Below, in pieces: positions 7,416-12,989 of a stretch of DNA of 12,989 bases. The notes below the pieces were generated by a model. The model saw only the letters and a program-made list of their open reading frames with translations. It was not told the DNA's origin and did no database searches. Each line of letters begins with the position of its first letter. Positions within the stretch are counted from its first letter, which is position 1. Source of the stretch: Candidatus Thorarchaeota archaeon (lineage in GTDB: Archaea; Asgardarchaeota; Thorarchaeia; Thorarchaeales; Thorarchaeaceae); assembly GCA_030642465.1 (NCBI GenBank), contig DAOWNS010000027.1:1-12989 (forward strand), in the 5' to 3' direction. The translations under genes and the position numbers were made by a program.

Positions 7416-7976
7416 CTACTTGTCGGATTTAAACGCGTCTGGTTCAAGGTTCTTGATGAGTGAATGTACTTCAGGTCTGCCAAGCTTCGTGCGACTCTCT
7501 TCAGATAGGTTGTTGATAACACATGCAACACCTACTACTGAAGCTTTTAGATTCTTGACAACCTTTTGCACGGCAAGAACTGTTTTTCCCTTGATGAGCC
7601 AATCGTCGATGATTACGATTCTATCTTCGGGATCAATTGATTCGGCCACCAGTCCGAGCTTGGCATCTGCGAATCTACTAGCAGGTAACCACTTCATCTT
7701 TCGGCTGCAATCCTCGGGGACATCCCTAATGGAATACGCCGGCACCATGCCGCAACCCAAGTAATAGGCAACAGCGCTGGCAAGAGCAATTCCTCTTTGT
7801 CCGATGCCTACAACCTTGTTTGGCTGTAATTCAACGAATGGGTTCGCAAGGGCAACAACGGCCTCATGAAAGATGTTAGGATGTTCGAGTAAACGACTGA
7901 CATCACAAACAGCACTGCCCGGCTCTGGCCAATCATGAATCACTTCAACATAATCAAGGAAATCTATGTCTGTCAT
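7416..7976 (-). CDS. Adenine phosphoribosyltransferase-type protein with altered PRPP loop
   Basis: From the ATG at 7976 the product is 186 residues, the usual length for adenine phosphoribosyltransferases, cytoplasmic enzymes that join a purine base to PRPP for salvage. The family layout is clear: WPEPGSAVCDVSRLLEHP at 16-33 matches the P-x-PG-x-x-x-D-h-t-LL pattern, VVGIGQRGIALASAVAYYLG at 55-74 matches the VG-x-x-x-RG block, and VIIDDWLIKGKT at 121-132 sits where the PRPP loop belongs. That loop normally reads DDLLATGGT; here the acidic pair is kept but TGG is replaced by KGK. The frame stays open upstream to a GTG at 8060, which would add 28 residues with three cysteines. I prefer 7976 because it aligns with family N termini and a TATA-like AATTAT lies about 40 bases upstream. 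It may be a salvage enzyme with another base specificity or a regulatory homologue such as a PurR/XPT-type sensor. Confidence 0.85.
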   Translation of the reverse strand: MTDIDFLDYVEVIHDWPEPGSAVCDVSRLLEHPNIFHEAVVALANPFVELQPNKVVGIGQRGIALASAVAYYLGCGMVPAYSIRDVPEDCSRKMKWLPASRFADAKLGLVAESIDPEDRIVIIDDWLIKGKTVLAVQKVVKNLKASVVGVACVINNLSEESRTKLGRPEVHSLIKNLEPDAFKSDK

Positions 7977-8147
7977 GTTCTCGACCTGCTGCTTACAAAC
8001 TGAAGGACAGTCATAATTCTTTCTGTACGTCCCTACATGCACGGTGATGCGGCAGGCCACGTCAAGGGAACTGGACTCTGTCGACGAAAAGGTTATCTCT
8101 CTGCAATCAAAGGAAGATTGCCGGCCTCCCTGAGGGGTTAACGAAAC

Positions 8148-9440
8148 TTGATAGTACCTGGAACAACAATCTCACTAACACTCCTTCCCAGTTACATTGA
8201 AGTTCGTGATAAAGGCATTATCAAAAAGAAAATTCTTCTGAAAGGCAATTCTTTCAACGATATGCAAGTTGAGTTGCAGCGGTACTTCTTATTCTTGGGA
8301 AAGAGACTCCCTCCAGGAATACTGAAGGACACCATGCTCAAAATAGGAGTTCCAGAAACAAGAGCTGTCATTGTGGAAGAGGAGCCTAAACCCCGATACA
8401 AAGCACCACCCATCATTGAAACACGGACTTCGAAGGAAGAACCCGCGGCAGCTAGGTTCGTCAAGAGTCCCGATCCCGAACCTCCAGAAATTGAAGTAGT
8501 GTCAATGAGCAAGAATGATTTCAAGGACATTACAGAGGCACTTTCAGTTGTTGAGTCCATGAGCGATTCATTCATGGCAGCTAGTACAAAGCAAAGCAAA
8601 AAAATGGACATGGGTCAGGGGATTCGCATTAGCTTGAGAGGGAGCGAAGTAATTGAAGCTGCACCAGGCACTCACTCGACTGCCCCGGCTGGAATTCCAA
8701 GCAACTCCCTGAGAGGGGAAATGATTCCTGACTCTGACGCTCAGATTGAGTCAGAGGTTCTCGAAATCATAGAGAAAGAGCCGCCTGTGGAGTCAGAGAT
8801 AGCATGGGCTCAAGCGCCCAAAGAAAAGGCTCCCAAGAAAGCAGCTACTCCTAAGCATGTAATCACACCTACAGTGACAGCGAAGGCAATAATCCTTGGA
8901 GAGGATGGTGTAGGTAAAGGAAGTCTCCTAGAGAAAGCTGGCCTAGAACATATGATTGCGGAAAAGGAATCTGAACCGCCCGAGGCTATTCAGTACATTC
9001 ATGAAAGACGCTTCGAGCTAGTTGACTACCGGGTTACGCTTCGCGTCTGGTCGTTTGACGAGGCGGTCAGGATGGATATCTCCAGAAGGGAGTTTTATGA
9101 TGGGACTAACGCGTTGATAATCGTCTACTCGGCGTCGGACAGATGGAGTTTTCAGAGCCTAGAGTTTTGGTTGAAGGAAGCAACATCTACCATCGAAAAC
9201 CTTCCTCCGATAATCATTGTTGGTAACAAGATCGACCTCAGGATCGATTCCGATGATGACGCAGAGGAACCACCTGTAACTAGAGACGAAGGTTTCATCT
9301 TCGCTGAAGAACTCGCAAAGAAGCTCGGTAAGGATGGACGGCTTCATCCTGTAGCGTTCCTTGAAACATCGTGCTTGACAGGAGAAGGGATTGAGGATGT
9401 CTTCAAAACAGCTTCGCAACTCTACGTCAAAGGATTATAA
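8148..9440 (+). CDS. Ras-like small GTPase domain fused to an N-terminal module, with degenerate motifs
   Basis: This 430-residue protein has three parts. Residues 1-70 form a small alpha/beta module I do not recognise. Residues 71-245 are a low-complexity linker rich in Glu, Pro, Ala and Lys. Residues 246-430 are a Ras/Rab-type G domain: G1 GEDGVGKGSL at 251-260, FYDGTNALIIVYSASDRWSFQSLEFWLKE in the core, G4 NKID at 360-363, and G5 ETSCLTG at 406-412. Two motifs are abnormal. The Ser/Thr after the P-loop lysine is Gly258, and the G3 WDxxGQ is replaced by W301-SFDEA, so the Mg2+-binding Asp, the Gly and the catalytic Gln are missing. It may bind nucleotide weakly or not hydrolyse it. The start is TTG, ten bases after GAGGGG (8132-8137). 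Such fused Ras-family proteins are frequent in Asgard archaea. No membrane anchor is seen. Its role is unknown. Confidence 0.88.
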   Translation: MIVPGTTISLTLLPSYIEVRDKGIIKKKILLKGNSFNDMQVELQRYFLFLGKRLPPGILKDTMLKIGVPETRAVIVEEEPKPRYKAPPIIETRTSKEEPAAARFVKSPDPEPPEIEVVSMSKNDFKDITEALSVVESMSDSFMAASTKQSKKMDMGQGIRISLRGSEVIEAAPGTHSTAPAGIPSNSLRGEMIPDSDAQIESEVLEIIEKEPPVESEIAWAQAPKEKAPKKAATPKHVITPTVTAKAIILGEDGVGKGSLLEKAGLEHMIAEKESEPPEAIQYIHERRFELVDYRVTLRVWSFDEAVRMDISRREFYDGTNALIIVYSASDRWSFQSLEFWLKEATSTIENLPPIIIVGNKIDLRIDSDDDAEEPPVTRDEGFIFAEELAKKLGKDGRLHPVAFLETSCLTGEGIEDVFKTASQLYVKGL

Positions 9441-9467
9441 TATTCGTTACATTTGCACTGGGAAAAG

Positions 9468-9476
9468 TAATATATC
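9468..9476 (+). promoter_or_regulatory. Candidate TATA box for the zinc-finger gene
   Basis: TAATATATC lies in the 90-base gap after the GTPase gene. Initiation near 9497 would give a leader of about 35 bases to the GTG start, so the zinc-finger gene may be transcribed separately from the GTPase gene. Confidence 0.4.
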
Positions 9477-9530
9477 TAGCCCTACACGTCACACGTTCGA
9501 TGCTGCCACCCAAGTGAACGCATAAGCCAA

Positions 9531-9848
9531 GTGGTGATTAGGATAGCGGAATTCTGTGAGAGCTGCGGGAAGATGATGGAGCCAGTTAGACCAGCTAGGA
9601 CTCTCGAGGAAAATTTCGTGGTAGAGCAACGGAAGACACTCGGGATATGCAGGGATTGCTTCAAGAAACGATTCAAGATCGTCACCAGAAGGAGTTCTGG
9701 CTATGGCGGCACTATTTACGAACTCAAGGAGCGCTCTGCACCACGAATTGGCATTGGGAGTAAGAAGTTCAGCTGTCTTAGATGTGATTGGATTGCATGG
9801 ACTGACCAAGGACTGGCAGCGCATATGAGAAAGAAGCACCCTGCTTAG
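9531..9848 (+). CDS. Small protein with a four-Cys zinc site and a C2H2 zinc finger
   Basis: The protein has 105 residues. The N-terminal half carries CESC (Cys9, Cys12) and CRDC (Cys40, Cys43), a treble-clef or zinc-ribbon pattern. The C-terminal end reads FSCLRCDWIAWTDQGLAAHM followed by RKKH: Cys82-x2-Cys85-x12-His98-x4-His103 with Phe80 and Leu95 in the core, which is a near-classical C2H2 finger. The middle (44-79) is basic. It may bind nucleic acid, perhaps as a transcription factor or ribosome-associated protein, but partners are unknown. Starts are GTG at 9531 or the next GTG at 9534; no strong Shine-Dalgarno sequence is visible. A TATA-like box at 9468-9476 would serve it. It ends four bases before the convergent membrane-protein gene. 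Confidence 0.85.
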   Translation: MVIRIAEFCESCGKMMEPVRPARTLEENFVVEQRKTLGICRDCFKKRFKIVTRRSSGYGGTIYELKERSAPRIGIGSKKFSCLRCDWIAWTDQGLAAHMRKKHPA

Positions 9849-9852
9849 CAGC

Positions 9853-10497
9853 CTAGGTGTTGATAGGATATGGGGCAGTGATACGAACTATTTGATGTCC
9901 TCTCATCCTCAGTCCGCCTGCTTTTTCTGCTGCACTCTCTAACATGCCCATTCTGTAAGCCGCCGTTCTAGGTCCTAGTCCGTGAAGCCATTCAAGTGAC
10001 ACAATGTCTAGACTCTGGTTGTGAGCAAAATACAGCTTTAGGTCGTTTGCTATTGCATTCGTTCTATCATACATCGCTATCGCAAAGCCAGCGCTGGGTG
10101 CTGCGAATCCAACGAGTACCCAAATCATAGCGAATGGATCTACTCCAAAGTATTCGAAGAAGAATACGAATCCAGAGAGCATCGGCTGCAAGAGTGCCAG
10201 AACAACCCAGAACAGAGCGATGTGTTGAGTCAGATTATCACTCCCCAGCCCAGCCATTCCGATGACATCTTGATCAGGTGGGAAAAGGAAGATGAGCACG
10301 CTGCCCGATGCGAATCCTACAATAAGTGAAGATACTATGATTAGGATGGTGAATCCCAGACTTCTCGTTTCCCAAATTAGCGGGAAACTAATCATTGACT
10401 GGAGAACCATCGCTAGAGCAATGCTCACTGAACCTACAAGGAATCCCTTCCAACTAAAGAACTCGTACCTCATTGGGATGACATCATCGGCTGTCAC
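9853..10497 (-). CDS. Four-helix membrane protein with a soluble C-terminal tail, function unknown
   Basis: The 214-residue product has four likely membrane helices at about 17-37, 47-71, 92-115 and 122-143, followed by a soluble tail of 70 residues. The tail contains LEWLHGLGPRTAAYRMGMLE, which loosely resembles a helix-hairpin-helix with its central GLG, but the match is too loose to claim DNA binding. The start is GTG at 10497, with a weak GAGAG about twelve bases upstream; ATG at residue 9 is the alternative. A weak TATA-like ATTTAT lies near 10545-10551 on the minus strand. It runs alone, divergent from the PadR operon and convergent with the zinc-finger gene. I do not recognise the family. 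Confidence 0.8.
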   Translation of the reverse strand: MTADDVIPMRYEFFSWKGFLVGSVSIALAMVLQSMISFPLIWETRSLGFTILIIVSSLIVGFASGSVLIFLFPPDQDVIGMAGLGSDNLTQHIALFWVVLALLQPMLSGFVFFFEYFGVDPFAMIWVLVGFAAPSAGFAIAMYDRTNAIANDLKLYFAHNQSLDIVSLEWLHGLGPRTAAYRMGMLESAAEKAGGLRMRGHQIVRITAPYPINT

Positions 10498-10704
10498 GTG
10501 AACACACTCTCAACTATTCTATGACGAAATAGGTCCGTTTGAAGATAAATCTAATTGTTACGTCAATGGTTTCATGTTATTTGCTCCTACTATCCCGACC
10601 AGCAAGTCAATACGTCTGCCGAGAGTGTTAAGGATTTCATTATTGCAGGTCAGCTGAATCGATTCGAAACAGAGAGAAGCCACCCACAGCAAGAGTGGCA
10701 AAAG

Positions 10705-10734
10705 AATTATATATCGTATTACACACTATATAAC
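10705..10734 (+). promoter_or_regulatory. Two candidate TATA boxes of the PadR operon
   Basis: Two archaeal TATA-like boxes are close together: AATTATATAT at 10705-10714 and CTATATAAC at 10726-10734. The second would place initiation near 10758, about 16 bases before the PadR ATG; the first would give a leader of about 38 bases. The rest of the 277-base gap 10498-10774 holds the divergent gene's promoter region and no convincing gene. Confidence 0.5.
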
Positions 10735-10738
10735 ACGA
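10714..10738. promoter_or_regulatory. Imperfect dyad, candidate PadR operator
   Basis: TCGTATTA (10714-10721) and TAACACGA (10731-10738) form an inverted repeat with seven of eight bases paired, separated by nine bases. Its centre lies on or beside the second TATA box. PadR dimers commonly bind such dyads in their own promoters, so repression by blocking TBP or the start site is plausible. The assignment to PadR is inference. Confidence 0.4.
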
Positions 10739-10774
10739 CATGCTTTCAGCAATGTAACAGCGTAGGCGATATCC

Positions 10775-11152
10775 ATGACAGAGGAAGCGGGCAAGAGGAA
10801 AGCCGGCATCGAGTTCGACAGGTGGCTTATACAGACCCGTCGTGGTGCACTCACGCTGGCAGTACTTGCGGCGATACTAGATGGAGAGTCGTATGGTTAC
10901 AACATAATGAAGCGCCTGAATCGAGAGGAGTATGACAATTTGCAGGTAGAACCAAGCACAATCTATCCTTTGCTCCGGAGACTTGAGCAACGTGGCATGC
11001 TGGAAGCCGAATGGTCTGCAACCGAGGGAAAGAGAAAGCGCTTGTACTTCTTAACGAGAGAAGGAAGAGATATGCTTGGAAGGATGTCGAAAACTTGGCT
11101 TGATTTGACAGAACAGCTAACTAGACTACTGAAGGAGGCTGACTTGATATGA
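10775..11152 (+). CDS. PadR-family transcriptional regulator
   Basis: This 125-residue winged-helix protein has the PadR pattern: RRGALTLAVLAAILDGESYGYNIMKRL at 22-48 (first two helices), EPSTIYPLLRRLEQRGMLEAEW at 59-80 (recognition helix and turn into the wing), KRKRLYFLTREG at 86-97 (beta wing), then a C-terminal dimerisation helix at about 98-122. Its length is typical of the compact PadR subfamily 2. Such repressors usually sense a small molecule and control a neighbouring membrane protein or exporter. The start is ATG with AGGCGAT four bases upstream. Its stop overlaps the next gene's start as ATGA, so the two are translationally coupled. The dyad at 10714-10738 is a likely binding site. 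Confidence 0.93.
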   Translation: MTEEAGKRKAGIEFDRWLIQTRRGALTLAVLAAILDGESYGYNIMKRLNREEYDNLQVEPSTIYPLLRRLEQRGMLEAEWSATEGKRKRLYFLTREGRDMLGRMSKTWLDLTEQLTRLLKEADLI

Positions 11153-12165
11153 CCGAAGATCCATATGTGGAAATTGATAATTACTTGAAGCTCGTCCGGT
11201 CGCATCTACCGAATGAGATAGCAGATGAAATCATACATGAGATTCGTACATACTTGATTGAAATGGCTCAGGACTTAGGTCATGGACAGGTTTCAACTGA
11301 ATCAGCTAGAAGAAGCATTGCGAGGTTTGGAGCTCCCTCTGAGATTGCTCAGGAATACAGCAGATTAATCCTAGACGTTGAGGACCATGTTGAGGATGAA
11401 AAGCCCGGATATGAAAAGTATAGCCCCGAATCCGTCCGAGTCTTACTAAAGAACTTCCCAAGGCAAATTCGGAATGCTTGCGTGCTTTTTCTGACATGGT
11501 TCGTATTCTTTATCCTTGTGATTATCCTCGTTGCTTATACAATTACATCCCCTCACGTGGTACGTATACACATTGTTTATGACGCAATCATGATAATTCC
11601 CCTCTTCTTAGTATCGATGCTCATCTATTTTCTCTATAGATTGTTATGGGTTAAAATCATAGGTAGCTCAAGCGTTTTCGGAAAAAGGGGAGAGCTAGAA
11701 GCTGTATTTGATTTCATTGCTAGTTTCGTTGGAATGACAATTGTAGTACCTGGAGGATCAGGATTGTATTATACGTACTTGTGGCATTATGGGACAGATG
11801 GCGCATTGCTAATGATGAAACTGCTTGGCTTGACCAGCGTGATTATGGTGTTCTTTATCCTAATCCGCCTGTTCGGTGACCTACTGGTATTGACAAGACC
11901 CAAAGACCGTGTGAGGACTATCAAGACCTTAATGCTATCAGGATTCGTATTATCATTTGGCCTTGCAGTCATAATTGGTGTTGCCATTCCGGTTTCTGAT
12001 CCGCCCTATCAGCCGTTGTTATTCCAAGCGCACCTACTTATCATTGCGTTCTTCCTTGCGTTCCAAGCAAGTACTTCATTGGTCAAACTAGTCGAAATTC
12101 ACCGAAAAACATCGCTCTCAAGGCGAGCCTTGATGAATTATCGTGAAAGAGGAGGGGAGCAGTGA
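11149..12165 (+). CDS. HAAS/DUF1700-type membrane protein of a PadR operon
   Basis: The protein has 338 residues. The N-terminal 80 residues form a helical cytoplasmic domain with the HAAS/DUF1700 pattern: IDNYLKLVRSHLPNEIADEI, a DEIIHEIRTYL-like helix, then SARRSIARFGAPSEIAQEY at 52-70, where the R-F/L-G-x-P-x-E-I-A signature is clear. A charged linker (80-105) leads to about six membrane helices, near 111-131, 144-164, 187-208, 219-240, 262-282 and 290-310, and a basic tail. Proteins with this domain are regularly encoded directly after a PadR gene and are thought to take part in envelope-stress or transport control. The ATG overlaps the PadR stop, with GGAGG at 11134-11138 ten bases before it. 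The exact role here is unknown. Confidence 0.88.
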   Translation: MTEDPYVEIDNYLKLVRSHLPNEIADEIIHEIRTYLIEMAQDLGHGQVSTESARRSIARFGAPSEIAQEYSRLILDVEDHVEDEKPGYEKYSPESVRVLLKNFPRQIRNACVLFLTWFVFFILVIILVAYTITSPHVVRIHIVYDAIMIIPLFLVSMLIYFLYRLLWVKIIGSSSVFGKRGELEAVFDFIASFVGMTIVVPGGSGLYYTYLWHYGTDGALLMMKLLGLTSVIMVFFILIRLFGDLLVLTRPKDRVRTIKTLMLSGFVLSFGLAVIIGVAIPVSDPPYQPLLFQAHLLIIAFFLAFQASTSLVKLVEIHRKTSLSRRALMNYRERGGEQ

Positions 12166-12285
12166 ATGAAAACGAACGCCATTCACGGAACTTCAGCAGG
12201 CTCAGTACATCTATTCAACCTTGCAAATCATAATACGGAGAAGCAAATCATTATAGGCATTCAATTCCGAAGACAACATGTGTGA
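12166..12285 (+). CDS. Possible 39-codon ORF between the HAAS protein and the ABC ATPase
   Basis: An ATG follows directly on the stop of the preceding gene, with a strong GGAGGGG (about 12151-12157) upstream. The frame runs 39 codons to a TGA at 12283-12285. The product is polar and basic at its end, without a signal peptide, membrane helix or known motif. It could be a real small protein, or a leader that couples translation to the ATPase gene 15 bases beyond. It may also be chance; the AATCATTATAGG near 12246-12257 could instead be a promoter for the ATPase gene. Confidence 0.3.
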   Translation: MKTNAIHGTSAGSVHLFNLANHNTEKQIIIGIQFRRQHV

Positions 12286-12299
12286 CGGAGAGGGACCAT

Positions 12300-12989
12300 G
12301 TGAAAGAGCACGTCATAGTAGACCTCGATTCTGTGTCGCGAATATACACGATGGGTGAGCTCACTGTTCCAGCCCTTCGAGGCGTAAGCCTGCAGGTCAA
12401 GCAAGGTGAGGCCATCGGAATCATGGGGCCATCAGGATCAGGCAAGACAACGCTGTTGAATCTTATCGGCGCTCTCGACAGGCCTACCGCGGGGACTGTC
12501 ACAATCGATGGCGTCAATATCACTAGCATGAACGAAACAGAACTTACAACAGTTCGACGCAACAAGATAAGCTTTGTATTTCAATTCTTCAATTTGCTGC
12601 CTGTACTCTCAGCGTACGAGAATGTTGAACTCCCACTACTCATTGCAGGAGTAGAGGAAACTGCCAGAAAGGAACGAGTAGACCATCTTATGGGACTCGT
12701 AAATCTTACAGATAGAGCCGAACACAGACCGGATGAGCTCTCAGGAGGAGAACAACAACGTGTGGCGATTGCCCGTGCCCTTGCCAAGCCTGAAGGGGCG
12801 GCAAGCTCCGTCGTTGTACTCGCGGATGAGCCAACGGGAGATTTGGACCAGCAAACGGGCGAAGACATCATGAAGATTCTAATAGACCTGACGAAGGGCG
12901 AGGGTGGCACGTTGATAGTGGTAACCCACGACCCGGATGTAGGCAAGCAGATGGATAAGGTCTACAAAATGCGGGACGGACAGGTGGAG
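12300..12989 (+). CDS. ABC transporter ATP-binding protein, MacB/LolD type (partial)
   Basis: The frame runs off the right edge after 230 codons; the usual length is about 225 to 250, so little is missing. It holds all ATPase motifs: Walker A GPSGSGKTT at 43-51, Q-loop FVFQFFNLLPVLSAYENVELPLL with Gln95, signature LSGGEQQRVAIARAL at 147-161, Walker B VVVLADE with Glu177, D-loop TGDLD and switch His210 in VVTHD. The Q-loop and ENVELPLL wording are typical of the MacB/LolD/FtsE group, which pairs with FtsX-like permeases to export lipids, peptides or drugs or to move proteins in the envelope. The start is GTG, with GGAGAGGG about five bases upstream; an in-frame GTG at 12282 lacks one. A few extra residues (PEGAASS) lie just before Walker B. 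A permease gene is expected just outside the window. It belongs with the PadR-HAAS set. Confidence 0.93.
   Translation, partial: MKEHVIVDLDSVSRIYTMGELTVPALRGVSLQVKQGEAIGIMGPSGSGKTTLLNLIGALDRPTAGTVTIDGVNITSMNETELTTVRRNKISFVFQFFNLLPVLSAYENVELPLLIAGVEETARKERVDHLMGLVNLTDRAEHRPDELSGGEQQRVAIARALAKPEGAASSVVVLADEPTGDLDQQTGEDIMKILIDLTKGEGGTLIVVTHDPDVGKQMDKVYKMRDGQVE

Noticed and set aside
8192..8611. 139-codon open frame on the minus strand
   Set aside because: Antisense to the N-terminal part of the GTPase-domain protein; there is no start signal and the product looks like a reverse reading of an acidic linker.
10679..10699. Short hairpin GCCAC...GTGGC upstream of PadR
   Set aside because: Only five pairs with an eleven-base loop; expected by chance and not placed like a terminator or an operator.
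10555..10935. 126-codon open frame on the plus strand over the PadR promoter
   Set aside because: It enters the PadR gene in the wrong frame and covers the TATA boxes and dyad; residues are not protein-like.
1..12989. CRISPR array, tRNA, rRNA, insertion sequence or attachment site
   Set aside because: No regularly spaced direct repeats, no cloverleaf-like sequence, no transposase or integrase motif and no terminal inverted repeats were seen by eye; this was not a computed scan.

Overview
The window looks like archaeal DNA and most resembles an Asgard archaeon, perhaps a Thorarchaeota-like lineage. That is an inference from four things: a Ras-type GTPase domain behind a long acidic/proline-rich linker, a tungsten-type aldehyde:ferredoxin oxidoreductase, a C2H2 zinc-finger protein, and archaeal TATA-like boxes with very frequent TTG/GTG starts. 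No rRNA, tRNA, CRISPR array or insertion sequence is visible, and base composition looks even. It reads as a chromosomal region of short transcription units.

The units alternate in direction. (1) Positions 1-2230: a possible + strand gene tail (3-197), then a minus-strand pair made of a 54-codon gene (2066-2230) and an aldehyde:ferredoxin oxidoreductase (192-2024). (2) 2405-5197, plus strand: a very hydrophobic multi-pass membrane protein and a carboxylesterase-type alpha/beta hydrolase 36 nt behind it. (3) 5199-6257, minus strand: a membrane-anchored DnaJ-type zinc-finger protein followed by a glycerophosphodiester phosphodiesterase. The phosphodiesterase and the hydrolase end one base apart. 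(4) 6477-7391, plus strand: an unrecognised 304-residue protein. (5) 7416-7976 (or 8060), minus strand: an adenine-phosphoribosyltransferase-type protein with an altered PRPP loop. (6) 8148-9848, plus strand: the GTPase-domain fusion and a small zinc-finger protein with its own likely promoter. (7) 9853-10497, minus strand: a four-helix membrane protein. (8) 10775 to the end, plus strand: a PadR repressor, an HAAS/DUF1700-type membrane protein, a possible 39-codon ORF and the ATPase of a MacB/LolD-type ABC exporter that runs off the window.

Three groups suggest joint work. The PadR-HAAS-ABC set matches a known arrangement in which a PadR repressor controls a membrane protein and an exporter; an imperfect dyad over the PadR promoter is a candidate autoregulatory operator. 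The hydrolase and the phosphodiesterase could both act on glycerolipid breakdown products, though they lie on opposite strands and this is only a guess. The small gene upstream of the oxidoreductase is probably cotranscribed with it.

The points most worth a second look are the hidden 54-codon gene, the GTPase domain lacking key G1 and G3 residues, the altered PRPP loop, the two unusual zinc-binding proteins, and the scarcity of ATG starts. I did not find a clearly new multi-gene defence or mobile system.
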